Of a stretch of 64,000 nt of DNA, positions 49,792 through 58,236 are shown one piece after another; position 1 is the first letter of the stretch, and every line of letters begins with the position of its first letter. The stretch covers positions 3,534,001 to 3,598,000 of the forward strand of contig NZ_LT629749.1 in NCBI RefSeq assembly GCF_900105065.1, read 5' to 3'. Source of the stretch: Friedmanniella luteola (GTDB lineage: Bacteria; Actinomycetota; Actinomycetes; Propionibacteriales; Propionibacteriaceae). A program made the position numbers and the translations under genes. The notes under the pieces were generated by a model. The model had not been told where the DNA came from, searched no databases, and was given only the letters and a program-made list of their open reading frames with translations.

Positions 49792-51060
49792 GTGCTCACC
49801 GCCACCGAGGCCGCCGCGCTCGCCCTGCTGGACGAGGCCGGCACCGTCGCCACGCTCCGCGACCTGGTCGCCGTCCCCAGCGTCGGCGGCAGCGACGCCG
49901 AGGTCGAGATCCAGGCGCTGCTGGCCCGCCGGCTCACCGAGCTGGGCCACGAGGTCGACCACTGGCCACTGGACCTGGCCGCCCTCCGGGCGCACCCCGA
50001 CCACCCGGGGGAGGAGGCCGAGCGGGCCGAGGCCTGGGGCCTGGTGGGCACCACCGGCGGCCGCGACGGCGAGGACCCGGTGCCCGCGCTGGTGCTGGAG
50101 GCGCACGTCGACGTCGTCCTGCCCGGGGACCTCGACGCCTGGAGCTCCGACCCGTTCACCCCCGTCGTCGACGGCGACGACCTGGTGGCCCGGGGCAGCA
50201 ACGACATGAAGGGCGGGTTGGCCGCCGTGCTGGCGGCGGCCGCCGCGGTCCGGGCCAGCGGGGCCGAGCTGGTGCGGCCGCTCGCGGTGCACTGCGTCGT
50301 CGGCGAGGAGGACGGCGGGCTGGGGGCGTTCGCCACCCTGCAGCGCGGCCACCGCGGCGCGGCCTGCGTCATCCCCGAACCCACCGGGCTGGACCTGGTG
50401 ACCGCCAACGCCGGCGCCCTCACCTTCCGGATCGAGGTGCCGGGGGTGGCCACGCACGGCAGCACGGCCTACGTCGGGGTGTCCGCCATCGACCGCTACC
50501 TCGGCCTGCACCGGGCGCTGGCCGCCCTGCAGGAGCGGCGCAACGCCGACCCCGAGCCGCTGTTCCGGCACCTGCCGGTGGCCTACCCGATCTCGGTCGG
50601 CCGGCTCGTCGCCGGCGACTGGCCGAGCAGCGTGCCCGACCTGCTGGTGGCCGAGGGCCGCTACGGCCTGCGGGTCGAGGAGGACCCGACGACGGCTCGC
50701 GCGGAGCTGGAGGCCGCGGTGGCCGAGGCCGCCGACGCCGACCCGTTCCTGCGCGACCACCCGCCGGTGGTGACCTGGCGGGGCGGTCAGTTCGCCGGCG
50801 GCCACCTGCCGTCGGGACACGTGCTCCGCGACGTCGTCGGCCTCGCCCACTCCGCGGTGGCCGGCGGTCCCCCGCCCCGCGAACGGGGCGCCCCCTACGG
50901 CAGCGACCTGCGCCTCTACGCCGCCGCCGGCGTCCCGACCCTGCACTACGGCCCGGGCGACATCCGCACCGCGCACGGCCCGGACGAGCGCGTCCCCCTC
51001 GCCGAGGTGCTCACCTGCGCCCGCGTCCTCACCCTCGCGGTCCTGCGACTCTGCACCTGA
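49792..51060 (+). CDS. M20/ArgE-DapE family deacylase or peptidase
   Basis: A 422-residue di-zinc hydrolase. Metal ligands and catalytic residues are in E-A-H-V-D-V-V (about 99), S-N-D-M-K-G-G, V-G-E-E-D-G-G and P-E-P-T, with H-G-P-D-E-R near the end. V-A-T-H-G-S-T-A begins the dimer domain. Relatives remove acyl groups from ornithine or succinyl-diaminopimelate, but the exact substrate is unknown. The GTG start follows from the -10 box and replaces an ATG at 49744 that would read through metG's 5' end and promoter. It converges on add. Confidence 0.87.
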   Translation: MLTATEAAALALLDEAGTVATLRDLVAVPSVGGSDAEVEIQALLARRLTELGHEVDHWPLDLAALRAHPDHPGEEAERAEAWGLVGTTGGRDGEDPVPALVLEAHVDVVLPGDLDAWSSDPFTPVVDGDDLVARGSNDMKGGLAAVLAAAAAVRASGAELVRPLAVHCVVGEEDGGLGAFATLQRGHRGAACVIPEPTGLDLVTANAGALTFRIEVPGVATHGSTAYVGVSAIDRYLGLHRALAALQERRNADPEPLFRHLPVAYPISVGRLVAGDWPSSVPDLLVAEGRYGLRVEEDPTTARAELEAAVAEAADADPFLRDHPPVVTWRGGQFAGGHLPSGHVLRDVVGLAHSAVAGGPPPRERGAPYGSDLRLYAAAGVPTLHYGPGDIRTAHGPDERVPLAEVLTCARVLTLAVLRLCT

Positions 51061-51081
51061 GGCCCGCCCCCCGGCCGAGCT

Positions 51082-51116
51082 GTCAGCACCGAGCTGACCC
51101 AGGCACCGGTGTCTGG
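51082..51116. terminator. Two adjacent hairpins between convergent genes
   Basis: GTCAGC/GCTGAC (51082-51098) and CCAGGCA/TGTCTGG (51099-51116, one wobble) stand side by side in the 71-base gap between the deacylase and add. They probably form a two-way terminator. Confidence 0.5.
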
Positions 51117-51131
51117 CAAGTCGGCGGGAAC

Positions 51132-52211
51132 TCAGCCCCGGGCGGCCTCGAAGCCGGGGAGGATGACGTCGTCGATCAGCTCCTCGCGCAGCGGGTGCGG
51201 CAGGAACGCCGACGCCGCCGCGTTGAGGGTGATCCGTTCCAGGCCGTCGAGGTCGTAGCCGAGGTGGTCGACGAGCACGCCCATCTCGTGGCTCAGCGTG
51301 GTCCCGCTCATCAGCTGGTTGTCGCTGTTGACGGTCACGACGAAGCCGAGCCCGTCGAGCAGCGGGAACGGGTGCGCGTCCAGCGAGGCGACGGCCCCGG
51401 TCTGGGCGTTGGAGGAGGGGCACAGCTCCAGCGGGATCTGCTGGTCGCGCACGTAGGCCGCCAGCCGGCCGAGCGTCACCGAGCCGTCGTCGTTGCTCGT
51501 GATGTCCTCGACGATCCGCACGCCGTGACCGATCCGGTTGGCGCTGCACACCTGCAGCGCGCCCCAGATGGAGTCGACGCCGGCCGCCTCGCCCGCGTGG
51601 ATCGTGTACGGGAAGCTGGCCTGCTTCAGCAGCTGGAAGGCCGGCAGGAAGCGCTCGGCCGGGAAGCCGTCCTCGGCGCCGGCGATGTCGAAGCCGGCGA
51701 CGCCCTGGTCGCGGTAGGCCAGGGCCAGCTCGGCGATCCGCGTCGACGGCTCGACGTGGCGCATGGAGGTGACCAGCTGCTGCACCTGCAGCCGGTGCCC
51801 GCGGTCGGCGCAGACGAGCATGCCCTCGGTCAGCCCGTCGCGGACGGCCTCGACGGCGTCGGCCTCGCTGAGCCCGCCCCGGGTGTGCTGCTCGGGGGCC
51901 CAGCGGGCCTCGCCGTAGACGACGCCGTCGGCGGCCAGGTCCTCGACGAACTCGCGGGCGACGCGGCGCAGGTGCTCCGGCGTCTGCATCACCGCGATGG
52001 TGTGGTCGAAGGTCTCGAGGTAGCGGACCAGCGAGCCCGAGTTGGCCGACTCGGCGAACCAGCGGCCGAGCGCCTCGGGGCTGTCCGCGGGCAGCGGGTG
52101 GCCGATCTCCGTGGCGATCCCGAAGACGGTCGCGGGCCGCAGCCCGCCGTCGAGGTGGTCGTGCAGGGAGACCTTGGGCAGCGAGCGCAGCAGGTCGGGG
52201 GCGAGCGTCAT
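51132..52211 (-). CDS. add: Adenosine deaminase
   Basis: A 359-residue zinc enzyme that converts adenosine to inosine. H-D-H (17-19) binds zinc, the substrate loops are T-I-H-A-G-E and I-G-H-G-V, and P-S-S-N-A-Q-T-G and V-N-S-D-N close the active site. It is a normal full-length member. TGAGGA lies 5 bases before the ATG, 57 bases after cdd, so it is the last gene of the nucleoside operon; its inosine suits the phosphorylase at 22897. Confidence 0.93.
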   Translation of the reverse strand: MTLAPDLLRSLPKVSLHDHLDGGLRPATVFGIATEIGHPLPADSPEALGRWFAESANSGSLVRYLETFDHTIAVMQTPEHLRRVAREFVEDLAADGVVYGEARWAPEQHTRGGLSEADAVEAVRDGLTEGMLVCADRGHRLQVQQLVTSMRHVEPSTRIAELALAYRDQGVAGFDIAGAEDGFPAERFLPAFQLLKQASFPYTIHAGEAAGVDSIWGALQVCSANRIGHGVRIVEDITSNDDGSVTLGRLAAYVRDQQIPLELCPSSNAQTGAVASLDAHPFPLLDGLGFVVTVNSDNQLMSGTTLSHEMGVLVDHLGYDLDGLERITLNAAASAFLPHPLREELIDDVILPGFEAARG

Positions 52212-52268
52212 GACGGTCCTCAGGTGGTCGGTGTTCGCGGTGCGCGGCTCAGGGGTCGGGGGTGGGGC

Positions 52269-52688
52269 TCAGGCGTGGCTGCCGGGGTGGCGCTCGACCT
52301 CGTCCAGCTGGTCGGCGCCGAAGGCCTGCGGGAGCACCTCCGCCATCGTGACGATGCCGGCGGGTGAGTCGACGAGGCAGTCCGGCCCGCCGTTCTCCCA
52401 GAGCAGCTGGCGGCAGCGGCCGCACGGCATCAGGGCCAGCCCGCGCTTGTCGACGCAGGCGAACGCGACCAGCCGGCCGCCCCCGCTGGCGTGCAGGGCC
52501 GAGACGAGCCCGCACTCCGCGCAGAGGGTGACGCCGTAGGCGGCGTTCTCCACGTTGCAGCCGACCACCACCCGGCCGTCGTCCACCAGCGCGGCCGCGC
52601 CGACCTGGTAGTCCGAGTAGGGCGCGTAGGCCCGGGCGGTCATCTCCCGGGCTCGCGCCCGGAGCAGGTCCCAGTCCGGGGCGCTCAT
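52269..52688 (-). CDS. cdd: Cytidine deaminase
   Basis: A 139-residue homotetrameric-type deaminase turning cytidine into uridine. The zinc site is C-A-E (with the catalytic Glu) and P-C-G-R-C-R-Q; N-V-E-N-A-A-Y binds the ribose. The ATG overlaps the stop of the permease gene by four bases (ATGA), so it is co-translated with the transporter that likely brings in its substrate. Confidence 0.95.
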   Translation of the reverse strand: MSAPDWDLLRARAREMTARAYAPYSDYQVGAAALVDDGRVVVGCNVENAAYGVTLCAECGLVSALHASGGGRLVAFACVDKRGLALMPCGRCRQLLWENGGPDCLVDSPAGIVTMAEVLPQAFGADQLDEVERHPGSHA

Positions 52689-54004
52689 TTCTCGAACGCC
52701 ACGCCGTCGGCGGCGGGCGGCCGGACCCGTCCGACCAGCCCGGCGACGGCGATGATCGTCGCGACGTAGGGCAGCACCAGCAGGAACTGGCTGGGCATCG
52801 GCGTGCTCAGCGTCTGCAGCTGGGAGGCCATCTGGGTGACGAAGCCGAAGAACAGGCACATCAGCGCGGCCAGCACCGGGCGCCAGCGGCCCATGATGAC
52901 CGCGGCGAGGGCGATGAAGCCGTTGCCGACGGTGAACTCCTTGGAGAACGCCCCGGTCGAGGCCAGGGTGAAGAACGAGCCGCCGACGCCGGCGAAGAGC
53001 CCGCCCGCCAGCACGGCCGACCAGCGGACGGCCCGCACGCTGATCCCGACGGTGTCGACCGCCTCGGGGTGCTCGCCGGTCGCCCGGACCCGGAGCCCCC
53101 ACGTGGACCGGTAGAGCAGCAGCCAGACCACCAGCACCGCGAACCCGGCCAGGTAGGCCAGCACGTTCTGGGAGAACAGGACCGAGCCGAAGAACGGGAT
53201 CTTCTCCAGCAGCGGGATGGGCAGCGGCTCCAGCACCGGCGCGGCGTTGTAGCGCTGCGAGGCCGGCTGCACGAGCTGGTCGAAGAGGAAGCCGGTGATC
53301 CCGACGGCCAGCAGGTTGAGCACGACGCCGAGCACCACCTGGTTGACCAGGTAGTTGATGGCGAACAGCGCCAGCAGGGCGGCCATCACGAGGCCGGCCA
53401 CGACGGCGGCGAGGATGGCCGCGGTGACCGAGCCGGTCAGGCTGCCCACCACCGCGGCGGCGAACGCGGCGGTGAGGAACTGGCCCTCGATGGACACGTT
53501 GACCACCCCGGCGCGCTCGCAGAGCACGCCGCACAGGGCCCCGAGGACCAGCGGGGTGGCGAGCGCCAGGGTGCCGGCGAACTGGTTGCTGACGGGGAAC
53601 GGCAGGTCGCGGCCGGCCGCGGCCCAGGTCAGGAAGCCGAGGACCACGGCCAGTCCGGCGACGACGCCGGCGACCGTGGGCAGCCGCCCGGTGAGCCGGC
53701 CGGACAGGAACGCGGCGGCCGCCAGCAGGCAGAGCACCGCGCAGCCCGCCACGGTGGCCAGCCCCGGCAGGGCGACGGTGGGCAGCTGCACCTCGTCGAA
53801 GGCGTTGGACAGGGCGAAGCGGGCCTGGCCCGAGGTGGAGCCGAGGGCGACGAGCAGCAGCAGGCCGACCACGCCGATCAGCACGCCGGTGGAGAGCCGC
53901 TGCCGACGCTTCTCGGCCGACTCCACCCGCTGTTCGACGGCGGGGCGGCCGACCCGGCCCGGCTCGCCGGAGCCGGTGGCCGTCGGCTCGACGGCGGTGC
54001 TCAC
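52685..54004 (-). CDS. Nucleoside ABC transporter permease, second subunit
   Basis: A 439-residue membrane protein of the BPD_transp_2 (RbsC/YufQ) family with about 10-11 segments. C-E-R-A-G-V-V-N-V-S-I-E-G-Q is the family motif at about 200, and G-F-I-A-L-A-A-V-I-M-G-R-W-R-P faces the ATPase. The first 40 residues are charged and cytoplasmic. Relatives with BMP binding proteins import purine and pyrimidine nucleosides. GTGA overlap with the first permease and ATGA overlap with cdd. Confidence 0.9.
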   Translation of the reverse strand: MSTAVEPTATGSGEPGRVGRPAVEQRVESAEKRRQRLSTGVLIGVVGLLLLVALGSTSGQARFALSNAFDEVQLPTVALPGLATVAGCAVLCLLAAAAFLSGRLTGRLPTVAGVVAGLAVVLGFLTWAAAGRDLPFPVSNQFAGTLALATPLVLGALCGVLCERAGVVNVSIEGQFLTAAFAAAVVGSLTGSVTAAILAAVVAGLVMAALLALFAINYLVNQVVLGVVLNLLAVGITGFLFDQLVQPASQRYNAAPVLEPLPIPLLEKIPFFGSVLFSQNVLAYLAGFAVLVVWLLLYRSTWGLRVRATGEHPEAVDTVGISVRAVRWSAVLAGGLFAGVGGSFFTLASTGAFSKEFTVGNGFIALAAVIMGRWRPVLAALMCLFFGFVTQMASQLQTLSTPMPSQFLLVLPYVATIIAVAGLVGRVRPPAADGVAFEK

Positions 54005-55221
54005 GCGAGACCCCCTTCGGCTGCCGGACCGACGGGTCGGAGCCGGCGGCCCCGCAGGAACGGCAGCAGCTTCGCGACCAGCGCGGGGGCGGCGACGAAC
54101 AGCACGATCAGCGCCTGCAGGGCGGTGGTCAGGGTCAGCGGGGTCTGGGCGACGCTCTGCATGGCCAGCCCTCCGGCGTGCAGGGCGCCGAACAGCAGAC
54201 CGGCCAGCACGATGCCGAGCGGGCGGGACCGGCCGAGCAGGGCGACGGTGATGGCGTCGAAGCCGATGGAGCCGACGATGCCCGCCGAGAGCGGCACCGG
54301 CACCCCGGAGGCGCTCGGCCCGAGCGCCGCCTGGACGCCGGCCAGACCGGCGAGCGCCCCGGCGGCGACCATGGTGATGATCGTCGTGCGGGCCACGCTC
54401 ATCCCGGCCGTCGCGGCGGCGTGCGGGTTGGCCCCGACGGCGCGGATCGCGAAGCCGGTGGTCGAGCGGTCCAGCAGCCACCAGACCCCGACCGCGGCCA
54501 GCAGGGCCAGCAGGAAGCCGAGGTGCAGCCGACCGCCCTCCAGCCGCGGCAGCGTCGCGTTCCACTCGACCAGCGGCGAGATCGGGTCGGTCCGACCCGG
54601 GCGCCGGAACGCGGTCGTGGTGAGCAGGTAGCCCAGCAGGCCGGCGGCGATGTAGTTCATCATGATCGTCACGATCACCTCGTGGGCGCCCGAGCGGGCC
54701 TTCAACCAGCCCACGACGCCGCCCCACAACCCGCCGCCGACCAGGCCGCCGAGCACGGCCACGACCAGGTGGACGCCCGGCGGCAGCGACCAGGAGAAGC
54801 CGATGTAGGCCGCCACGACCGCACCGAGGATGGCCTGGCCCTGCGCGCCGATGTTGAAGAGTCCGGCCCGGAAGGCCAGCCCGACGCCGAGACCGGCGCA
54901 GATCAGCGGAGCCGCCTGCGCCGTCGTCTCGGTGATCGGCCCGTAGCCGCCGAGGGCGCCCTCGACCAGGGCCGAGTAGGCGCCGGCGACCTTCTCCCAG
55001 CTGGCCGCGAGGGCGTCGGAGGGACGGTCGAAGAAGTAGGTGAAGGTCTGCCGGACCTCGGTGTCGGAGACGATCATCAAGACGGCGCCGACCGCGAAGG
55101 CCAGCACGAAGGCGGCGAGCGTGGTGGCCACCTCCGTCCAGGGGATCCCGCGCCGCGGCCGGGCCGTCGGCTGGGGCGCGGCCGCCGGGCTGGCGGCCTG
55201 CGGGGTGCCGGTGGTGGTCAC
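54001..55221 (-). CDS. Nucleoside ABC transporter permease, first subunit
   Basis: A 406-residue YufP-like permease of the BPD_transp_2 family, about 10 segments. F-R-A-G-L-F-N-I-G-A-Q-G-Q is the diagnostic motif and F-D-A-I-T-V-A-L-L-G-R-S-R-P the ATPase contact. H-E-V-I-V-T-I-M-M-N-Y-I precedes a long extracellular loop. It pairs with the next gene to form the channel. The GTG overlaps the ATPase stop (GTGA). Confidence 0.9.
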   Translation of the reverse strand: MTTTGTPQAASPAAAPQPTARPRRGIPWTEVATTLAAFVLAFAVGAVLMIVSDTEVRQTFTYFFDRPSDALAASWEKVAGAYSALVEGALGGYGPITETTAQAAPLICAGLGVGLAFRAGLFNIGAQGQAILGAVVAAYIGFSWSLPPGVHLVVAVLGGLVGGGLWGGVVGWLKARSGAHEVIVTIMMNYIAAGLLGYLLTTTAFRRPGRTDPISPLVEWNATLPRLEGGRLHLGFLLALLAAVGVWWLLDRSTTGFAIRAVGANPHAAATAGMSVARTTIITMVAAGALAGLAGVQAALGPSASGVPVPLSAGIVGSIGFDAITVALLGRSRPLGIVLAGLLFGALHAGGLAMQSVAQTPLTLTTALQALIVLFVAAPALVAKLLPFLRGRRLRPVGPAAEGGLA

Positions 55222-56819
55222 CGGGCCTCCTCGGGGGTGCTCGCGAGGGACGCGGCCAGGGCCTCGTCCTCCTCGGTCCGGGTGGTCGCCGACGCCGCCG
55301 CCAGCGCCTCGTCGGTCGGCACGCCGGCCATCATCAACCCGAGCACCTCCCGCGACGTGGTGGGCGGCACGGTCCCGACGATCCGGCCGCGGTACATGAC
55401 GGCGACCCGGTCCGCGAGCGCCACCACCTCGTCCAGCTCGGTGGAGACGATGAGCACGGCGGTGCCGCGGTCCCGCTCCTCCACCAGCCGGCGGTGCAGG
55501 AACTCGATGGCGCCGACGTCGACGCCGCGGGTGGGCTGGCTGGCCACCAGCACCGACAGCGGCCGGGACAGCTCGCGGGCCAGCACGACCTTCTGCTGGT
55601 TGCCACCGGAGAGCGCGGCGACCGGGGTGTCGACGGACTGGGTGCGGATGTCGAACTCCGCGACCCGGGCCTCGGCGTTGCGCCGGATGGTGGGCAGGTC
55701 CAGCGCGATGCCGCGGGCGTACGGCTTCTCGTCCGCCTGGTTGAGCACCAGGTTCTCGGCCACGGTGAAGCTGCCCACGAAGCCGTCGCGCTTGCGGTCC
55801 TCGGGGACGAAGCCGACGCCGGCCCGGATGGTGTCCCGGGTGGAGCCGGTGGCCAGCGGCCGGCCGTCGAGGTGGACCGTCCCCGCGGTGACCGGTGCGG
55901 CGCCGAGCAGCGCCTCGGCGAGCTCGGTCTGCCCGTTGCCCTGGACGCCGGCGACGCAGACGATCTCGCCGCCCGCGACCTCGAGGTCGAGCTCGTGCAC
56001 CGCCAGCAGGCCGCTCGGGCTGGCCACCGAGACGCCCTGCAGCACCAGTCGGGGCTGCTCGCTGGGGCGCGCGGGCTCCTTGTCGACCACGAGGCTGACC
56101 GCCCGGCCGACCATCAGCTCGGCCAGGTGCGCCTCGGGGTCGCTCGGCAGCGCCGTGCCGACGACCTGGCCGCGGCGGATGACCGTGATCTTGTCCGCGA
56201 TCGCGCGGACCTCGCGGAGCTTGTGGGTGATGAAGACGATGGCGCGGCCCTCGTCGCGCAGCGAACGCATGACCGCGATCAGCTCGTCGATCTCCTGCGG
56301 GGTGAGCACCGCGGTCGGCTCGTCGAAGATCAGGTAGCGCGCGTCGTCGGCCAGGGCCTTGAGGATCTCGACCCGCTGCTGGACGCCCACGGGCAGGTCC
56401 TCCACGCGCGCGTCGGGGTCGACGTCGAGGTGGTAGCGCTCCGACAGCGACGCGACGGTACGGCGGGCCTGACGCATGTTGAGGAGCCCGCGGCGGTGGT
56501 CGCCGAGGGCCAGGTTCTCCGCGACCGTGAAGACGTCGACCAGCATGAAGTGCTGGTGGACCATCCCGATCCCCGCGGCGATCGCCTCCTTGGGGCTGCG
56601 TGAGACCTGCGGGCGGCCGTCGATGGTGATCTCGCCCTCGTCGGGCTGCAGCAGCCCGTAGAGCACGTTCATCAGGGTCGACTTCCCGGCGCCGTTCTCG
56701 CCGAGCAGGCAGTGGATCTCGCCCGGCACGATGTCGAGGTCGATGGCGTCGTTGGCCACGAGCGTCCCGAACCGCTTGGTGATCCCGCGCAGGCGCAGGC
56801 CTGCGTCCTGGTCAGTCAC
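55218..56819 (-). CDS. Nucleoside ABC transporter, double ATP-binding protein
   Basis: A 533-residue protein with two nucleotide-binding domains. NBD1 has G-E-N-G-A-G-K-S-T, signature-like L-P-V-G-V-Q-Q-R and Walker B Y-L-I-F-D-E-P-T. NBD2 has a degenerate Walker A (G-V-Q-G-N-G-Q-T-E) but a full L-S-G-G-N-Q-Q-K signature. This is the usual RbsA/YufO arrangement with one strong site. GGAAGGA lies 7 bases before the GTG at 56819; an ATG at 56837 in the same frame lies before that site. It is the first gene after the lipoprotein gene. Confidence 0.93.
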   Translation of the reverse strand: MTDQDAGLRLRGITKRFGTLVANDAIDLDIVPGEIHCLLGENGAGKSTLMNVLYGLLQPDEGEITIDGRPQVSRSPKEAIAAGIGMVHQHFMLVDVFTVAENLALGDHRRGLLNMRQARRTVASLSERYHLDVDPDARVEDLPVGVQQRVEILKALADDARYLIFDEPTAVLTPQEIDELIAVMRSLRDEGRAIVFITHKLREVRAIADKITVIRRGQVVGTALPSDPEAHLAELMVGRAVSLVVDKEPARPSEQPRLVLQGVSVASPSGLLAVHELDLEVAGGEIVCVAGVQGNGQTELAEALLGAAPVTAGTVHLDGRPLATGSTRDTIRAGVGFVPEDRKRDGFVGSFTVAENLVLNQADEKPYARGIALDLPTIRRNAEARVAEFDIRTQSVDTPVAALSGGNQQKVVLARELSRPLSVLVASQPTRGVDVGAIEFLHRRLVEERDRGTAVLIVSTELDEVVALADRVAVMYRGRIVGTVPPTTSREVLGLMMAGVPTDEALAAASATTRTEEDEALAASLASTPEEAR

Positions 56820-56940
56820 GCACGAATCCTTCCACAACGGGTCGGGAACCCCGACGGTCGACGGGGCGGGTGCGGCTCCCGGACGCGGCCGGCCCGGCCC
56901 CGCGGTGGCGGAACCGGGCCGGTCGGTCAGGAGCTGGCGG

Positions 56941-58056
56941 TCAGGAGGACGGCTGCGACTTGGACTCGATGGTGATCGTGCCCGCGATGATGTCGGCCTT
57001 GATCTGGTCGAGCTCGGTCTTCAGCTCGGCCGGGACCTTGGAGTCGAACTGGTTGTACGGGGAGAGCCCGGTGCCCTCGTTCTCCAGGGTGCCGACGTAG
57101 GGCTCGGCGGAGAAGCTGCCGTCCTGCGACGCCTTGATCGCGTCGGCGACGGCGACGTCCATGCCCTTGTAGACGCTGGAGATGATCTGCGGGCAGTAGG
57201 TCTCGGCGCTGACGCAACCGTCGGTGTCCACCCAGATGGCGTTCGCCTTGCCGCCGCTGGCCTTGGCGGCCTGCAGCGCGCCGATCCCGGCCGGCCCGGC
57301 GACCGGGAGGATGACGTCGGCGCCCTGGCTGATCAGGGTGCCGGCGACCCGACCACCGTCGGTGTCGGACTCGAAGTTGCCGACGAACTGGCCGTCCTGC
57401 TTGGAGACGTCCCAGCCGAGGACCGACACGTCGGCGCTCTTCTTCTCGTTGTAGTAGTCGACGCCCTGGGCGAAGCCGTCCATGAAGATCGTCACGGTCG
57501 GGATCTTCACGCCGCCGAAGGTGCCGACCTTCTTGGTCTGCGAGGTGCCGGCGGCGAGGTAGCCGGCCATGAAGCTGGACTGGGCGGTGTTGAACACCAG
57601 CGGCTTCAGGTTGTCGACACCCTTGTAGGCCTCGGGGTCGTTGTTGTCGACGATCGCGAAGTCGATGTCGGGGTTCTTCTTGGCCGCGGCGACCGTGTCG
57701 TCGCTGAGCAGGAAGCCGACGGTGACGATGATCTTGCAGTCCGCGTCGACCATCGACTGGATGTTCCCGGCGAAGTCCGCTGCCGAGCTCGACTCGACCT
57801 GCCCGGTCTCGATGCCCAGCTCGGCCGCGGCGTCGGTCATGCCCTTGTATGAGGTCTGGTTGAACGAGCGGTCGTCGAAGCCGCCGGAGTCGGAGACCAT
57901 GCAGGCCTTGAAGTCGGCAGCACCACTGGCGCCCGAGCTGGCGCTGGCGCTGCTGCTGGCCGCCGGGTCGGCGGTGCCGGGGGCCTCGGCGCAGGCGCCG
58001 AGGGTGAGCAGGACGGCAGCGCTGAGCGCTGAGCCCGCGAACAAGGACTTCTTCAC
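56941..58056 (-). CDS. BMP family nucleoside-binding lipoprotein
   Basis: A 371-residue lipoprotein with Cys22 in L-G-A-C followed by a Ser/Ala linker. The mature domain is the Bmp/PnrA fold: D-S-G-G-F-D-D-R-S-F-N-Q-T-S-Y-K-G is the purine-binding start, and A-I-V-D-N-N-D and D-T-D-G-C-V-S line the pocket. It should hand nucleosides to the ABC channel encoded next. GGAGG lies 6 bases before the GTG. The gap of 121 bases before the ATPase gene allows for partial termination, giving more binding protein than channel. Confidence 0.93.
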   Translation of the reverse strand: MKKSLFAGSALSAAVLLTLGACAEAPGTADPAASSSASASSGASGAADFKACMVSDSGGFDDRSFNQTSYKGMTDAAAELGIETGQVESSSAADFAGNIQSMVDADCKIIVTVGFLLSDDTVAAAKKNPDIDFAIVDNNDPEAYKGVDNLKPLVFNTAQSSFMAGYLAAGTSQTKKVGTFGGVKIPTVTIFMDGFAQGVDYYNEKKSADVSVLGWDVSKQDGQFVGNFESDTDGGRVAGTLISQGADVILPVAGPAGIGALQAAKASGGKANAIWVDTDGCVSAETYCPQIISSVYKGMDVAVADAIKASQDGSFSAEPYVGTLENEGTGLSPYNQFDSKVPAELKTELDQIKADIIAGTITIESKSQPSS

Positions 58057-58144
58057 CGAGGACCTCCAGGGTGCGACAGATGTGCGGTGGGGGGCGCGGG
58101 CAGCGGGCATCTTCGTGCCGCTGCCTCGTCGCGCCGTGGGGGGA

Positions 58145-58150
58145 ACAGTA
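58145..58150 (-). promoter_or_regulatory. Candidate -10 box of the nucleoside operon (TACTGT)
   Basis: TACTGT on the minus strand lies about 89 bases before the lipoprotein start, in a 180-base gap that shows no gene. No clear -35. Confidence 0.35.
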
Positions 58151-58236
58151 CCGGCTCCGGCCCGCACCGGCGGCACCCGGAAACGGCCGCCGGTCCCCTG
58201 GATCGCCGGAGGGCCTCTCGGGCTGGGCCGGACCGC

